Of a stretch of DNA of 64,000 nt, positions 41,065 to 49,854 are shown piece by piece. The position numbers were made by a program, and so were the translations under genes. Source of the DNA: UBA5905 sp964609975 (GTDB taxonomy: Bacteria; Bacillota; Clostridia; Oscillospirales; Acutalibacteraceae); NCBI GenBank assembly GCA_964609975.1, contig CAZSTR010000001.1, positions 66,070 through 130,069 on the forward strand. Direction: 5' to 3'. The notes under the pieces are model-generated. The model did not search any database. It was not told where the DNA came from and saw only the letters and a list, made by a program, of their open reading frames with translations. Within the stretch, counting starts at the first letter, position 1; every line of letters begins with the position of its first letter.

Positions 41065-43068
41065 ATGACACTTCAAGAACGAATTGCACAAATGACCTTT
41101 GAAGAAAAGGTCAGTCTCCTCACCGGCTCCGGAAGCATGAGCACCGCCCCGGTGGAGCGGCTGGACATCCCGTCCAAGAGCATGGCCGACGGCCCTCACG
41201 GCGTTCGCCGAGATGACAAAACCGGAAACTGCACCTATTTTCCCTGCCTAACGGCGCTGGCCGCCACCTGGGACACCGACATGGCGAGACTGTATGGCGA
41301 GGCGATGTCCGCCGATTGCACCGCCCATGATGTGGACATGATTCTCGGCCCCGGTGTGAACATCAAAAAAAATATGCTCTGCGGCCGAAACTTCGAATAT
41401 TTTTCCGAGGACCCGGTGCTGGCAGGCGAGCTTTGCGCCGAATATGTCAACGGTCTCCAGGAAAGCGGTACCGCCGCCTGTGTCAAGCATTTTGCGGTGA
41501 ACAGCCAGGAGCGGGACCGCTGCGATATCAGCTCGGAGCTGGATGAGCGCACCCTGCGGGAAATCTATTTGAAGGCCTTCGAAATCGCCGTGAAAAAAGC
41601 CGACCCGGTGGCCATCATGTGTGCTTATAACAAAATCAACTCCATCTGGTGCTCAGAGAACAAGATGCTTCTGACCGAAATTCTGCGGGACGATTGGGGC
41701 TATCAGGGCATGGTCGTCTCCGACTGGGGCGCGGTTCACGACATCAGCCGCGCCGTCAGCGCAGGCCTCGACCTCCAAATGCCGCGAAACGCCGACATCG
41801 CCGCCCAGTTGAAGGCCGGGCTGGACTGCGGCCGGGTGACCATGGAGGAAATCGACCTCGCCGTGGAGCGGGTTCTGCGCTTCTCCTTGAAGCCGCGGGC
41901 GGAAAAACGGACATACGACCGGCAGGCACAGCATGACGCCGTGCGCGCCATCGCCACCGCCGGCACGGTGCTGATGAAGAACGACAACGGCGCCCTGCCG
42001 CTGACTCGCTATAAAAAGATTGGCATCATCGGCGAATTTGCCAAAAACGCCCTTATCGGCGGCCAGGGAAGCGCCGAGGTTTATCCCGATGCCCCCTGGA
42101 TTGATTCTCCGCTGGAGCAGCTGAAAAAGGCGCTGCCCGACACAGAAATCTGCTATAAGGAATGGTTCAAGCGCCGTGAATTCCCCGATATCATGCAATG
42201 GCCGCTACTGGGCGAATATCACCAGTACATGAGCGACAAGGAAGCCATTGTGATTTTCACCGGCTCCATGGAATCAGAGGACACCGAAAAATTCGACCGC
42301 CGCACCGCCCAGCTGAACTATCAATATGAAATGTTCATCGAAGAGGCGCACAAGGCCGGGAAAAAGGTCATTGTGGTTCTACAGTCCGGCGGCGTTATCA
42401 TCCCCGGCCGCTGGAAGGACTGGGCCGACGCCATCGTGGAAATGTGGCTGGGCGGCGAAGCCGCCGGCGCAGCCATCGCCGATGTGCTTTCCGGAAAGGT
42501 CAACCCCTCCGGCCGCCTTCCGGAAACCTTCCCCTGCGCTGAGCGCACCGATTTGGACGATCCGGGCGACGGGATGAAGGTGGAATATCGCGAGCGGCTG
42601 GATGTGGGCTATCGGTATTATGACAAGCACCCGGAGCAGATTGTCTATCCCTTCGGTCACGGCCTGTCCTATACCACCTTTGCCTATAAAAACGCCCGCG
42701 CCAGCCTCCAGGGCGAGTCGCTGACCGTTTCCGTCGATGTGGAAAATACCGGCAACCGGGACGGCGCCGAGGTGGTTCAGTTGTATGTGAACGACCCGAT
42801 TTCCACCGTCACGAAGCCCATCCAGGAGCTAAAGGCCTTCAAGCGCGTGTTCGTGAAGGCGGGCGAAACCGCCACCGTGGAAATGACGCTCCCCGTGTCC
42901 GATTTGGCCTATTATAACATCATGTTGCACAAATGGGTGACTGAGCCGGGCAAATACATTCTTCGGCTGGGTGCCTCCTCCCGCGATATTCGGCAGACCG
43001 TCGCGGTGGTATATGACGCCGAGCCGGAATATACCATGCAACGGGTCGGCGAGGACATGATTGGTTAA
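41065..43068 (+). CDS. Glycoside hydrolase family 3 beta-glycosidase
   Basis: A 667-residue GH3 enzyme with no signal peptide, thus cytoplasmic. The N-terminal barrel carries KHFAVNSQERDR and the nucleophile aspartate in MVVSDWGAVHD; the alpha/beta sandwich domain and a C-terminal FnIII-like domain (NTGNRDGAEVVQLYVND) complete the fold. It probably cleaves beta-glucosides or xylosides imported as short sugars; the sequence does not fix the sugar. AGGAGG precedes the ATG. It stands alone, with its own promoter and terminator. Confidence 0.93.
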   Translation: MTLQERIAQMTFEEKVSLLTGSGSMSTAPVERLDIPSKSMADGPHGVRRDDKTGNCTYFPCLTALAATWDTDMARLYGEAMSADCTAHDVDMILGPGVNIKKNMLCGRNFEYFSEDPVLAGELCAEYVNGLQESGTAACVKHFAVNSQERDRCDISSELDERTLREIYLKAFEIAVKKADPVAIMCAYNKINSIWCSENKMLLTEILRDDWGYQGMVVSDWGAVHDISRAVSAGLDLQMPRNADIAAQLKAGLDCGRVTMEEIDLAVERVLRFSLKPRAEKRTYDRQAQHDAVRAIATAGTVLMKNDNGALPLTRYKKIGIIGEFAKNALIGGQGSAEVYPDAPWIDSPLEQLKKALPDTEICYKEWFKRREFPDIMQWPLLGEYHQYMSDKEAIVIFTGSMESEDTEKFDRRTAQLNYQYEMFIEEAHKAGKKVIVVLQSGGVIIPGRWKDWADAIVEMWLGGEAAGAAIADVLSGKVNPSGRLPETFPCAERTDLDDPGDGMKVEYRERLDVGYRYYDKHPEQIVYPFGHGLSYTTFAYKNARASLQGESLTVSVDVENTGNRDGAEVVQLYVNDPISTVTKPIQELKAFKRVFVKAGETATVEMTLPVSDLAYYNIMLHKWVTEPGKYILRLGASSRDIRQTVAVVYDAEPEYTMQRVGEDMIG

Positions 43069-43106
43069 TCTCTCCTCCTCCCCGTCGCGTCCCCTATAAG
43101 AAAGCC

Positions 43107-43147
43107 AAAAAGCTCCGCACGGTTTCATATCCGTGCGGAGCTTTTTT
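43107..43147. terminator. Bidirectional terminator
   Basis: Stem AAAAAGCTCCGCACGG / CCGTGCGGAGCTTTTTT with an eight-base loop, between the convergent GH3 and amino-acid transporter genes. Confidence 0.95.
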
Positions 43148-43184
43148 AGGCCGTCGAACCGGCCGCTCAGCCACCCAGAGGGAA

Positions 43185-43925
43185 TTATTTTTGCAAAAAG
43201 CGGGAAAGGAATTCTTGCGTCGCCTGCGCCTTAGGATGCTCGAAAATATCCGCCGGAGTTCCTTCCTCAGCGATGACCCCGTCAGCCATGAACACCACAT
43301 GGTCCGACACATCCCGCGCGAAGGCCATTTCATGGGTCACCACAAGCATGGTCATTCCTTCATCGGCCAGGGAGCGCATGACCTCCAGCACCTCCCCCAC
43401 CATCTGGGGATCCAGCGCGCTGGTTGGCTCGTCGAAGAGCAGAGCCTCCGGCTCCATCGCCAGCGCCCGTGCAATCGCCACCCGCTGCTTCTGTCCGCCG
43501 GACAGCTGGCGGGGCTTCGCATGAATATAGGGAGCCATCCCCACCTTTTCCAGATAGCGAAGAGCCACCTGGCGCGCTTCCGCCTTGCTCCGCTTCATGA
43601 CGGTGGTTTGGCCAACTATGCAGTTTTCCAGCGCCGTCATGTTATTGAACAGGTTGAAGCTCTGGAACACCATGCCCACCCGCGCCCGATAATCGGACAG
43701 GTCAAAACCCTTGGCGGTGATGTCCTTTCCGTGAAACAGGATTTCGCCGTCAGTAGGGGTCTCCAGCAGATTAACACAACGGAGCATGGTGCTCTTTCCG
43801 GAGCCGGAGGCGCCGATGATACTCACCGTATGCCCCTTTTCCACCGTCAGGCTGATGTCACGCAGCACCGCGTGATCCCCGAACTGCTTTTGCAAATGCC
43901 GCAGCTCCAAAACCGTTTCTTCCAT
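43185..43925 (-). CDS. Polar amino-acid ABC transporter ATPase
   Basis: A 246-residue ATPase of the GlnQ/HisP/ArtP type. Walker A GASGSGKST is at 38-46, the signature LSGGQKQRVAIARAL and Walker B ALLFDEPTSALD follow. It energises import through the permease encoded just upstream. The lysine riboswitch ahead of the operon points to lysine as substrate. It is the last gene of the operon. Confidence 0.94.
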   Translation of the reverse strand: MEETVLELRHLQKQFGDHAVLRDISLTVEKGHTVSIIGASGSGKSTMLRCVNLLETPTDGEILFHGKDITAKGFDLSDYRARVGMVFQSFNLFNNMTALENCIVGQTTVMKRSKAEARQVALRYLEKVGMAPYIHAKPRQLSGGQKQRVAIARALAMEPEALLFDEPTSALDPQMVGEVLEVMRSLADEGMTMLVVTHEMAFARDVSDHVVFMADGVIAEEGTPADIFEHPKAQATQEFLSRFLQK

Positions 43926-43928
43926 AAA

Positions 43929-44693
43929 TCAGCCCTCCTCCCGTTGCACATGAATTTCCGCCGCCGGATCCGATTGAGACCCGAAAATCGTATAGTTTTC
44001 CTTTCCGTCCAGCTTTTTCTCCATGAGCCGCAACAGGCGCGTGACCGTGAAGGTCATGATAAAATACAGCACGCAAACCAGCAGATAGGTTTGGAAAATC
44101 TGGAAATTCGTGCGCTGAATCACGCCGGCGAAATAATACAGCTCCGTCACGCCAATCACATTCAGCACCGAGGTGTCCTTTATGTTGATCACGAACTCGT
44201 TGCTCACAGAGGGCAGAATGTTGCGCAAAACCTGCGGGATGATGACCCGTAGCATGGTCTGGGTATGGGACATACCGATGGACATGGCGCCCTCGAACTG
44301 TCCCTTGTCGATGGAAATGATTCCGCCGCGCACAATCTCCGCCATATAGGCGCCGGTGTTGATGGACACGATAAGAATTCCGGAGGAAATGAGGGGAAGC
44401 GTTTCGCCGGTGGCGAAGGCGTAGCCCCAGTAAATCACCATCGCCTGCACCATCATCGGAGTGCCGCGGAAAATCTCCACATACACGGCGATGATGCCGT
44501 TGAGCACCTTATGCAAAACCCGCAAAACGGAATTTCCGGAAAGGGGCGCGGTGCGAATGATGCCGGTCAGCATACCAATCACCAAACCGGCCACCGTGCC
44601 GGTCAGCGCAACCAAAAGCGTGTTTTCAACGCCCCTGAGCAGCTGAGGATAATATTGAACCAGCGTGTTCCAAACATCCTGTAGAAAAGTCAT
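43929..44693 (-). CDS. Polar amino-acid ABC transporter permease
   Basis: A 254-residue membrane protein of the HisM/GlnP type with about five helices and the EAA loop FEGAMSIGMSHTQTMLRVIIP near residues 138-158. FRGTPMMVQAMVIYWG is the conserved family segment. One permease gene suggests a homodimeric channel. It lies 15 bases after the binding-protein gene and three bases before the ATPase gene. Its own ribosome site is poor, so it may be coupled. Confidence 0.93.
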   Translation of the reverse strand: MTFLQDVWNTLVQYYPQLLRGVENTLLVALTGTVAGLVIGMLTGIIRTAPLSGNSVLRVLHKVLNGIIAVYVEIFRGTPMMVQAMVIYWGYAFATGETLPLISSGILIVSINTGAYMAEIVRGGIISIDKGQFEGAMSIGMSHTQTMLRVIIPQVLRNILPSVSNEFVINIKDTSVLNVIGVTELYYFAGVIQRTNFQIFQTYLLVCVLYFIMTFTVTRLLRLMEKKLDGKENYTIFGSQSDPAAEIHVQREEG

Positions 44694-44708
44694 AGCTTTC
44701 GGTATCCT

Positions 44709-45575
44709 TTACTTCTTGATGATAACGACCAGGTTGGATTCATAATAGGTGTCGGTGAAATCCACCGCCTCCTGACGCTCGGCGGTGGGGCTCATGCCGG
44801 CCACAACCGCGTCGATGGTTCCGGAATTCACCGCCGGAATCAGCGACTCCCAGGCCAGAGCATAGATTTCCAGCTTCATGTTCAGCTGGGCCGCCACATA
44901 GCGGGCAATCTGCACATCATAGCCGTTGGCGAACTGGCCATCCTTACCCTCGCCGCTGATGGCCACCGCGCCGGTCTGACCGGCAGAAAGCTCCGTCCAG
45001 TTATACGGCTCATAGGCACATTCCATGCCCACCTTCAGGGTGCCAACCGGGTTGGTCGGCTCCGTGCCGTCCAGCACAAAGCTGTCCACCGTGCCGCCGT
45101 TGGCCAGCGTCACAATTTGGCTCATCAGCTGTTGCTTCTGCTCCTCGGTCACCGTAGCCAAAACGCCGTTAATCTTCGCGGTCAGCACCGAGCCTTTTTT
45201 CAGGCCAATGGCGATGCCCACATCCGCCGCCGTAGCAGTGAAGCCGGTGTCGTTGTTTTTCAGCGGGATATAGGTCAGCGCGCTGTCCGACTGGCAAACC
45301 GACAGAGCGGTCGGCTCCTCCGCCACATATCCGTCGATAGCGCCGCTTTTCAAAGCGGTCAGCAAATCAGTGAAGGTGGGATAGGTGGAGGACTGCACAT
45401 TTTCAATCTGGTTGAGAGCGTCAGCGTGGAAGGTGCCGGCCTGGGCGGCGATCTTTGCACCCTTCAAATCCGCCAGAGACTGTGCCTCCTTCACGTTCAC
45501 ACGCTCCTGACCGCCGCAGGCCACACAGCCCAACAGCATCAAAGCCGCCAAAACGATTGCAAGTGTCTTTCTCAT
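44709..45575 (-). CDS. Lysine-type substrate-binding lipoprotein with circularly permuted domain
   Basis: A 288-residue SBP_bac_3 protein. It begins MRKTLAIVLAALMLLGC, a lipoprotein signal with lipobox cysteine Cys17. The order of halves is reversed: residues 32-155 (SLADLKGAKIAAQAGTF...LLTALKSGAIDGYVAEEP...IAIGLKKGSVLTAKIN) match what is normally the C-terminal half, and residues 179-288 (TLKVGMECAYEPYNW...GYDVQIARYV...GMSPTAERQEAVDF...SNLVVIIKK) the normal N-terminal half. The new join is residues 156-178. The carboxylate-binding arginine in SPTAER is kept. The ATG at 45575 has GGAGAG upstream; frame-open sequence further upstream is riboswitch. Confidence 0.88.
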   Translation of the reverse strand: MRKTLAIVLAALMLLGCVACGGQERVNVKEAQSLADLKGAKIAAQAGTFHADALNQIENVQSSTYPTFTDLLTALKSGAIDGYVAEEPTALSVCQSDSALTYIPLKNNDTGFTATAADVGIAIGLKKGSVLTAKINGVLATVTEEQKQQLMSQIVTLANGGTVDSFVLDGTEPTNPVGTLKVGMECAYEPYNWTELSAGQTGAVAISGEGKDGQFANGYDVQIARYVAAQLNMKLEIYALAWESLIPAVNSGTIDAVVAGMSPTAERQEAVDFTDTYYESNLVVIIKK

Positions 45576-45606
45576 GATATATCTCTCCTTTTTCTTTGAT
45601 CCGAAA

Positions 45607-45858
45607 TCAAAAAGGCCCGCGGTACCTTTCGCAAAGGTATCACAGGCTATAAAACATCCCCTCCACAGGGAGGAAATGATGAAACCGCGACAGCTCTCCA
45701 CAAAAAAGTGACAGTCCCGCACATATTCTGTGCGACCCCAGCACACGAACCGTCGGCAACCGATTCGCCGCTTCGGCGAAAAACCCTTTCCGCGAGCGGC
45801 TTGCCAGCCGTCGGTCTCGCATACTGATGTTTTTCGCGCCTCTATCCAAAAGTTCCGT
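45607..45858 (-). promoter_or_regulatory. Lysine riboswitch (L-box) with terminator
   Basis: The minus-strand leader carries the L-box landmarks in order: ATAGAGGCGCG, CAGTA, GGAAAGGG, CGCCGAAGC, GCTGGGG, GGACTGTCA and GTGGAGAGCTG (aptamer about 45655-45858). The expression platform is a 15-bp terminator stem starting GCCTGTGATACCTTT, loop GCG, ending AAAGGTACCGCGGGC, then CTTTTTGATTT (45607-45645). Lysine would stop transcription of the transporter. It fills most of the gap 45576-45870. Confidence 0.92.
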
Positions 45859-45873
45859 ATCAAGTTTTCCGTT

Positions 45874-45901
45874 ATTATAGCACCTCGGCGAATAAAGTCA
45901 A
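45874..45901 (-). promoter_or_regulatory. Promoter of the lysine transporter operon
   Basis: TTGACT (45896-45901) and TATAAT (45874-45879) on the minus strand, spacer 16 bases, directly before the riboswitch. Confidence 0.85.
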
Positions 45902-45999
45902 GCCCTTCGCCCTCTTTTCTGCGCTTTTCCCAAATATTCTCCTTGTCATTTCGATAAATTGGACATTTTTTCAACAATTTTACCACTTTTCCTGCTTTC

Positions 46000-46028
46000 T
46001 TGCAAAACGCTCCAAAATATGATAAGAT
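46000..46028 (+). promoter_or_regulatory. Promoter of the YgiQ-like gene
   Basis: TTGCAA (46000-46005) and TAAGAT (46023-46028) with a 17-base spacer, 34 bases before the start. The AT-rich stretch 45902-45999 between the two divergent promoters shows nothing else I can name. Confidence 0.6.
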
Positions 46029-46062
46029 TAAAGCAATCTATAATCGTCAGGAGAAGCTGTTT

Positions 46063-47964
46063 ATGCCTTTTTTACCTATGACCTTGAAGGAAATGCACGA
46101 AGCCGGCTGGGACAGGCCGGATTTTGTGATTGTCACCGGCGACGCTTATGTGGACCATCCGAGCTTCGGCACCGCCATCATCTCCCGTGTGCTGGAGGCG
46201 GAGGGCTTCCGGGTGTGCATCGTCTCCCAGCCGCAAACGGACGAGGACTATCAGCGATTCGGTTGTCCCCGGCTGGCCTTTCTCGTCAACGGCGGAAACA
46301 TCGACCCCATGGTCGCCCATTATACCGCCGCCAAGCGCCGCCGCAGTGAGGACGCCTATTCCCCCGGCGGAAAGGCCGGCCTGCGCCCCGACCGCGCCAC
46401 CATCGTCTATTGTCGGGCGATTCGGCGGCTGTTCGGCGATGTGCCGCTGGCCATCGGCGGGCTGGAGGCTTCCCTGCGCCGCTTCGCCCATTATGACTAT
46501 TGGGATGACCGAGTGCGTCCGTCCATTTTGTTCGACACGGACGCCGACCTGCTCATGTATGGCATGGGCGAGCGCCATATTGTCGATATCGCTCATCGGC
46601 TGGACAACGGCGAAATCCTGCAGGAGCTGACCGATGTGCGGGGCACCTGCTATCGCGTGGCCGCGGCGGACTATCAACCCATGCCCTGCGCCGAATGTCC
46701 ATCCTTCGAGCTAGTGAGCGCCCCCACCGACAGCGGAAAAAAGCAATATGCCATCTCCTGCCGTATTCAACAACAGGAGCAGGACGCCGTGCGTGGAAAG
46801 ACGGTCATCCAACGGCACGGCGGGTTCATCCTCGTACAAAATCCGCCCACCCCACCCCTGGAAACGGAGGAGCTGGATCGGGTTTATTCCCTGCCCTTTA
46901 TGCGCGCCTATCATCCCAGTTATGAAGCGCTAGGCGGCGTTCCCGGCATCGCCGAGGTGAAGTTTTCGGTGATTCACAACCGGGGCTGTTATGGGGCCTG
47001 CAACTTCTGTGCCATCGCCTCCCATCAGGGACGTCAGGTCACCGCCCGCAGTCACGACAGCGTGGCCGCCGAGGTGGAAAAAATCACAAAAATGCCCGAT
47101 TTCAAGGGGTATATTCACGATGTGGGCGGCCCCACCGCCGATTTTCGTGCCCCCTCCTGCGCCGCCCAGCAAAAGCGCGGCCTGTGCAAGGATCGAAAAT
47201 GTCTTGCGCCGGAAATGTGCCCGGCGGTGCGGGTGGATCACAGCGACTATCTCACCCTTCTGCGCCGTCTGCGCAAAATTCCCGGCGTGAAAAAAGTTTT
47301 CGTCCGGTCGGGTATTCGCTATGACTATCTCATCGCAGACAAGGACGAACGCTTTTTCAAGGAACTGATTCGCCATCATGTGAGCGGCCAGCTGAAGGTT
47401 GCGCCGGAGCACGTGTCCGACCGGGTGCTGGATTGCATGGGAAAGCCCCATTTCGCCACATACGAAAAATTCCGCAAGCGGTTTTATGAGTTGACCGAAA
47501 GCGAAGGAAAAAAGCAATATCTTGTACCCTATCTCATGTCCTCACATCCGGGAAGCACTGTAGACGATGCGGTGAAGCTGGCACTATTCCTCAAAAAAGA
47601 AGGACTTCACCCGGAGCAGGTGCAGGATTTCTATCCCACGCCCGGCACAGTGTCCACCTGTATGTTCTATACCGGCCTCGACCCCATGACCATGAAGCCG
47701 GTGTATGTGCCCCGCACTCCGCAGGAGAAGGCAGAGCAACGGGCACTGCTTCAATATTACCGCCCGGAAAACCGCCATCTTGTGCTCAGCGCCCTGCGGC
47801 GGGCGGGGCGGCAGGATCTCATCGGCACAGGAAAAGGCTGTCTCGTCGCCCCGGAGCCGGAGGCTCGGCGAACCGGCGGGGAGCATGGCCCCGCCAATCG
47901 GCAAGCCGCCGCCAAGGCAAGGAAAAAATACAGCCGCTATAGCCGGCCAAAGAAAAAGAGCTGA
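46063..47964 (+). CDS. YgiQ/UPF0313-family radical SAM protein
   Basis: A 633-residue radical SAM protein. It starts MPFLPMTLKEMHEAGWDRPDF, the YgiQ N-terminus, has IGGLEASLRRFAHYDYW, and carries the cluster motif C-X3-C-X2-C in NRGCYGACNFCAIASHQGR (about residues 308-326). A basic tail of about 40 residues ends the protein. The reaction is unknown. The ATG at 46063 has AGGAG upstream; a frame extension of 21 codons lacks a site. Confidence 0.92.
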   Translation: MPFLPMTLKEMHEAGWDRPDFVIVTGDAYVDHPSFGTAIISRVLEAEGFRVCIVSQPQTDEDYQRFGCPRLAFLVNGGNIDPMVAHYTAAKRRRSEDAYSPGGKAGLRPDRATIVYCRAIRRLFGDVPLAIGGLEASLRRFAHYDYWDDRVRPSILFDTDADLLMYGMGERHIVDIAHRLDNGEILQELTDVRGTCYRVAAADYQPMPCAECPSFELVSAPTDSGKKQYAISCRIQQQEQDAVRGKTVIQRHGGFILVQNPPTPPLETEELDRVYSLPFMRAYHPSYEALGGVPGIAEVKFSVIHNRGCYGACNFCAIASHQGRQVTARSHDSVAAEVEKITKMPDFKGYIHDVGGPTADFRAPSCAAQQKRGLCKDRKCLAPEMCPAVRVDHSDYLTLLRRLRKIPGVKKVFVRSGIRYDYLIADKDERFFKELIRHHVSGQLKVAPEHVSDRVLDCMGKPHFATYEKFRKRFYELTESEGKKQYLVPYLMSSHPGSTVDDAVKLALFLKKEGLHPEQVQDFYPTPGTVSTCMFYTGLDPMTMKPVYVPRTPQEKAEQRALLQYYRPENRHLVLSALRRAGRQDLIGTGKGCLVAPEPEARRTGGEHGPANRQAAAKARKKYSRYSRPKKKS

Positions 47965-47977
47965 GCAAACCCACAGA

Positions 47978-48025
47978 AAAGAGCGAAGGAATGTCTCCCA
48001 AAAGGGACACGCCTTCGCTCTCTTT
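47978..48025. terminator. Terminator between ygiQ-like gene and mnmA
   Basis: Stem AGAGCGAAGG-AATGTCTCCC / GGGACACGCCTTCGCTCT with an AAAA loop and CTTT after it, between convergent genes. Confidence 0.85.
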
Positions 48026-48027
48026 CC

Positions 48028-49122
48028 TCATTTATTCTCCGATAAGGCCCGCTGAATTGTTCCGCCGCCCAGCACCTCGTCACCGTCATAGAACACCACC
48101 GCCTGGCCGGGGGTCACCGCCCGCTGGGGGCTGTCGAAAGCAACCCGCACCCGGCCGTCCGCCAACGGTTCCAGCCACGCCGGCGCCTCCGGTGCCGAAT
48201 AGCGGGTGCGCGCCGCCGCCCGCACCGGCGCCTCCGGCGTTTCGCCGCAAATCCAGTTCACATTCTCCGCCAGAAGAACCCGGCTATACAGCGCCTTTTC
48301 CGGCGCCAGCACCACTCGGTTCCGGGCTATGTCCTTTTCCAGCACATACAGCGGCGCCGGGAGAGCGAGACCGAGACCCTTCCGCTGACCGATGGTGTAG
48401 CCGATGATTCCCTTGTGCTGTCCCAGCACATTTTCCTCTCGATCCACAAAGTCGCCGGCCGCATAGTCCCGACCCGTGCGACGGCGGATAAAATCCGCAT
48501 ATTTTCCGTCCTCCACAAAGCAGATATCCTGGCTGTCCTGCTTGCGGGCGTTGAAAAAGCCATAGCACTCGGCTATCCGGCGCACGGTTTCCTTGCTTTC
48601 CGCCTCGCCCAGAGGAAAACAGGTGTGTGCCAGCTGCTCCTGGGTCAGAAAATACAGCACATAGCTCTGATCCTTCGGCAAATAGCGCGCCTTCTTTAGC
48701 TTCCATTTTCCTGTGTTTGCATCCTGCTCCACCCGCGCATAATGGCCGGTCACGATGGTGTCATAGCCCAACAGCTTTCCCCGCTCATACAGGCGGGCGA
48801 ACTTCATATACCGATTGCAGTCGATGCAGGGGTTCGGGGTATATCCCTTTTCATAGGCCTTCACAAAGCGGTCAATCACCTGGTCGGAAAAATCCGCCGT
48901 ATAGTTGAACACATAAAACTTCATTCCCAGAGATAACGCCACCTGGCGGGCGTCCTCTGCGTCCTGCTGGGTGCAACAGGCCTTTTCCCGCTGCAGCTCC
49001 GCTTCCCCCTCATGAAGCTTCATGGTCACACCGATGCAGTCATAGCTCCGCTCCCGCATCATTGCCGCTGCCACCGAGCTGTCCACACCGCCGCTCATCG
49101 CGATCAACGCTCTGTCCGCCAT
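48028..49122 (-). CDS. mnmA: tRNA-specific 2-thiouridylase MnmA
   Basis: A 364-residue enzyme that thiolates U34 of Lys, Glu and Gln tRNAs. The PP-loop AMSGGVDSSVAAAMM is near the N-terminus; the catalytic cysteines lie in NPCIDCNRYMKF (about residue 100) and DICFVEDG (about 200). A C-terminal barrel domain completes it. The ATG at 49122 has AAAAGGAG upstream. Last gene of the pth-mfd-ybaK operon; its start lies inside the preceding small ORF. Confidence 0.94.
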   Translation of the reverse strand: MADRALIAMSGGVDSSVAAAMMRERSYDCIGVTMKLHEGEAELQREKACCTQQDAEDARQVALSLGMKFYVFNYTADFSDQVIDRFVKAYEKGYTPNPCIDCNRYMKFARLYERGKLLGYDTIVTGHYARVEQDANTGKWKLKKARYLPKDQSYVLYFLTQEQLAHTCFPLGEAESKETVRRIAECYGFFNARKQDSQDICFVEDGKYADFIRRRTGRDYAAGDFVDREENVLGQHKGIIGYTIGQRKGLGLALPAPLYVLEKDIARNRVVLAPEKALYSRVLLAENVNWICGETPEAPVRAAARTRYSAPEAPAWLEPLADGRVRVAFDSPQRAVTPGQAVVFYDGDEVLGGGTIQRALSENK

Positions 49123-49366
49123 CTCTGTTCCACTCCTTTTCCATCCATTCTGCCAGCGCCAGGCATCCACGCCGCCGCAGACCCTGCGTCAAACGCTGCC
49201 GTTGTTCGGCCGTCAGCTCCGCCAAAAGCGTTTCCGGCGGCGCCCCAAACTGGGCATACAGCCGCCGTCCCGCCTGCTCCGGCGTCAGCGCCTCCCCCGT
49301 AGCCAGCCGCAGAAGAGCTTCGCACACCCGCTCCGGACGGTTCTGGCGATATACCGACGCCATCAT
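49040..49366 (-). CDS. Small hypothetical protein, coupled to ybaK
   Basis: A possible 108-residue protein beginning MMASVYRQNRPERVCEALLRL, with a helical, charged body (TPEQAGRRLYAQFGAPPETLL). Its ATGATG start overlaps the ybaK stop (ATGA) and has GGGGAG upstream. It bridges the otherwise empty 240 bases between ybaK and mnmA, but its last 27 codons overlap the start of mnmA by 83 bases in another frame, which is long. I recognise no family. It may be real or may be a chance open frame. Confidence 0.45.
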   Translation of the reverse strand: MMASVYRQNRPERVCEALLRLATGEALTPEQAGRRLYAQFGAPPETLLAELTAEQRQRLTQGLRRRGCLALAEWMEKEWNRDGGQSVDRDERRCGQLGGSGNDAGAEL

Positions 49367-49854
49367 TCTGTCTCCCCGTGGCGGATGATGTCCGCCGTTT
49401 TTCCGTTCACCACTCGCAGAAGATCCGCCGGCGCCAACAAAACCTGGGCGCCGATGCGGCCGCCGCTGAGAATAATTTCGTCGAAATCCAACACACTTTC
49501 GTGCACCACCGTCGGAAAAGACTTTTTCATACCGATAGGGGTGCATCCGCCCCGCACATAGCCGGTCAGCGGCAACAGCTCCTTCACCGGGATAAGCTCC
49601 ACCGCTTTTTCCCCCACGGCTCGCGCCGCCGCTTTCAAATCCACCTCCGCGGCGATGGGCACAACAAACACATAGTGGCCGCCGCTTTTCCCCGCCGCCA
49701 CCAGCGTCTTGAAGGAGGAATCGTATGGCTGATGAAGCTGATCCGCCACCTGCACCGCGTCCACGAAGGCCGAACAGTCATACAAATTCACCCGATGGGG
49801 AATTTTTCTTTGCTCCAATATGCGCATGGCATTGGTTTTCTGCTCTTTAGCCAT
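49363..49854 (-). CDS. ybaK: YbaK/EbsC-type Cys-tRNA(Pro) deacylase
   Basis: A 163-residue aminoacyl-tRNA editing protein. The family residues are visible: the lysine in SSFKTLV (near 50), the segment YVFVVPIAAEVDLKAAA and GGCTPIGMKKSFP (about 103-115). It removes cysteine wrongly attached to tRNA-Pro. It overlaps the end of mfd by eight bases. Confidence 0.92.
   Translation of the reverse strand: MAKEQKTNAMRILEQRKIPHRVNLYDCSAFVDAVQVADQLHQPYDSSFKTLVAAGKSGGHYVFVVPIAAEVDLKAAARAVGEKAVELIPVKELLPLTGYVRGGCTPIGMKKSFPTVVHESVLDFDEIILSGGRIGAQVLLAPADLLRVVNGKTADIIRHGETE

Noticed and set aside
45607..45645. T-box-like GGTACCGCGG in the leader of the amino-acid transporter
   Set aside because: The word is part of the terminator stem; the rest of the leader matches the L-box, and no stem I or full T-box sequence is present.
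45576..45986. N-terminal extension of the lysine binding protein frame
   Set aside because: The open frame crosses the riboswitch and promoter, and the ATG at 45575 has a strong ribosome site and a lipoprotein signal.
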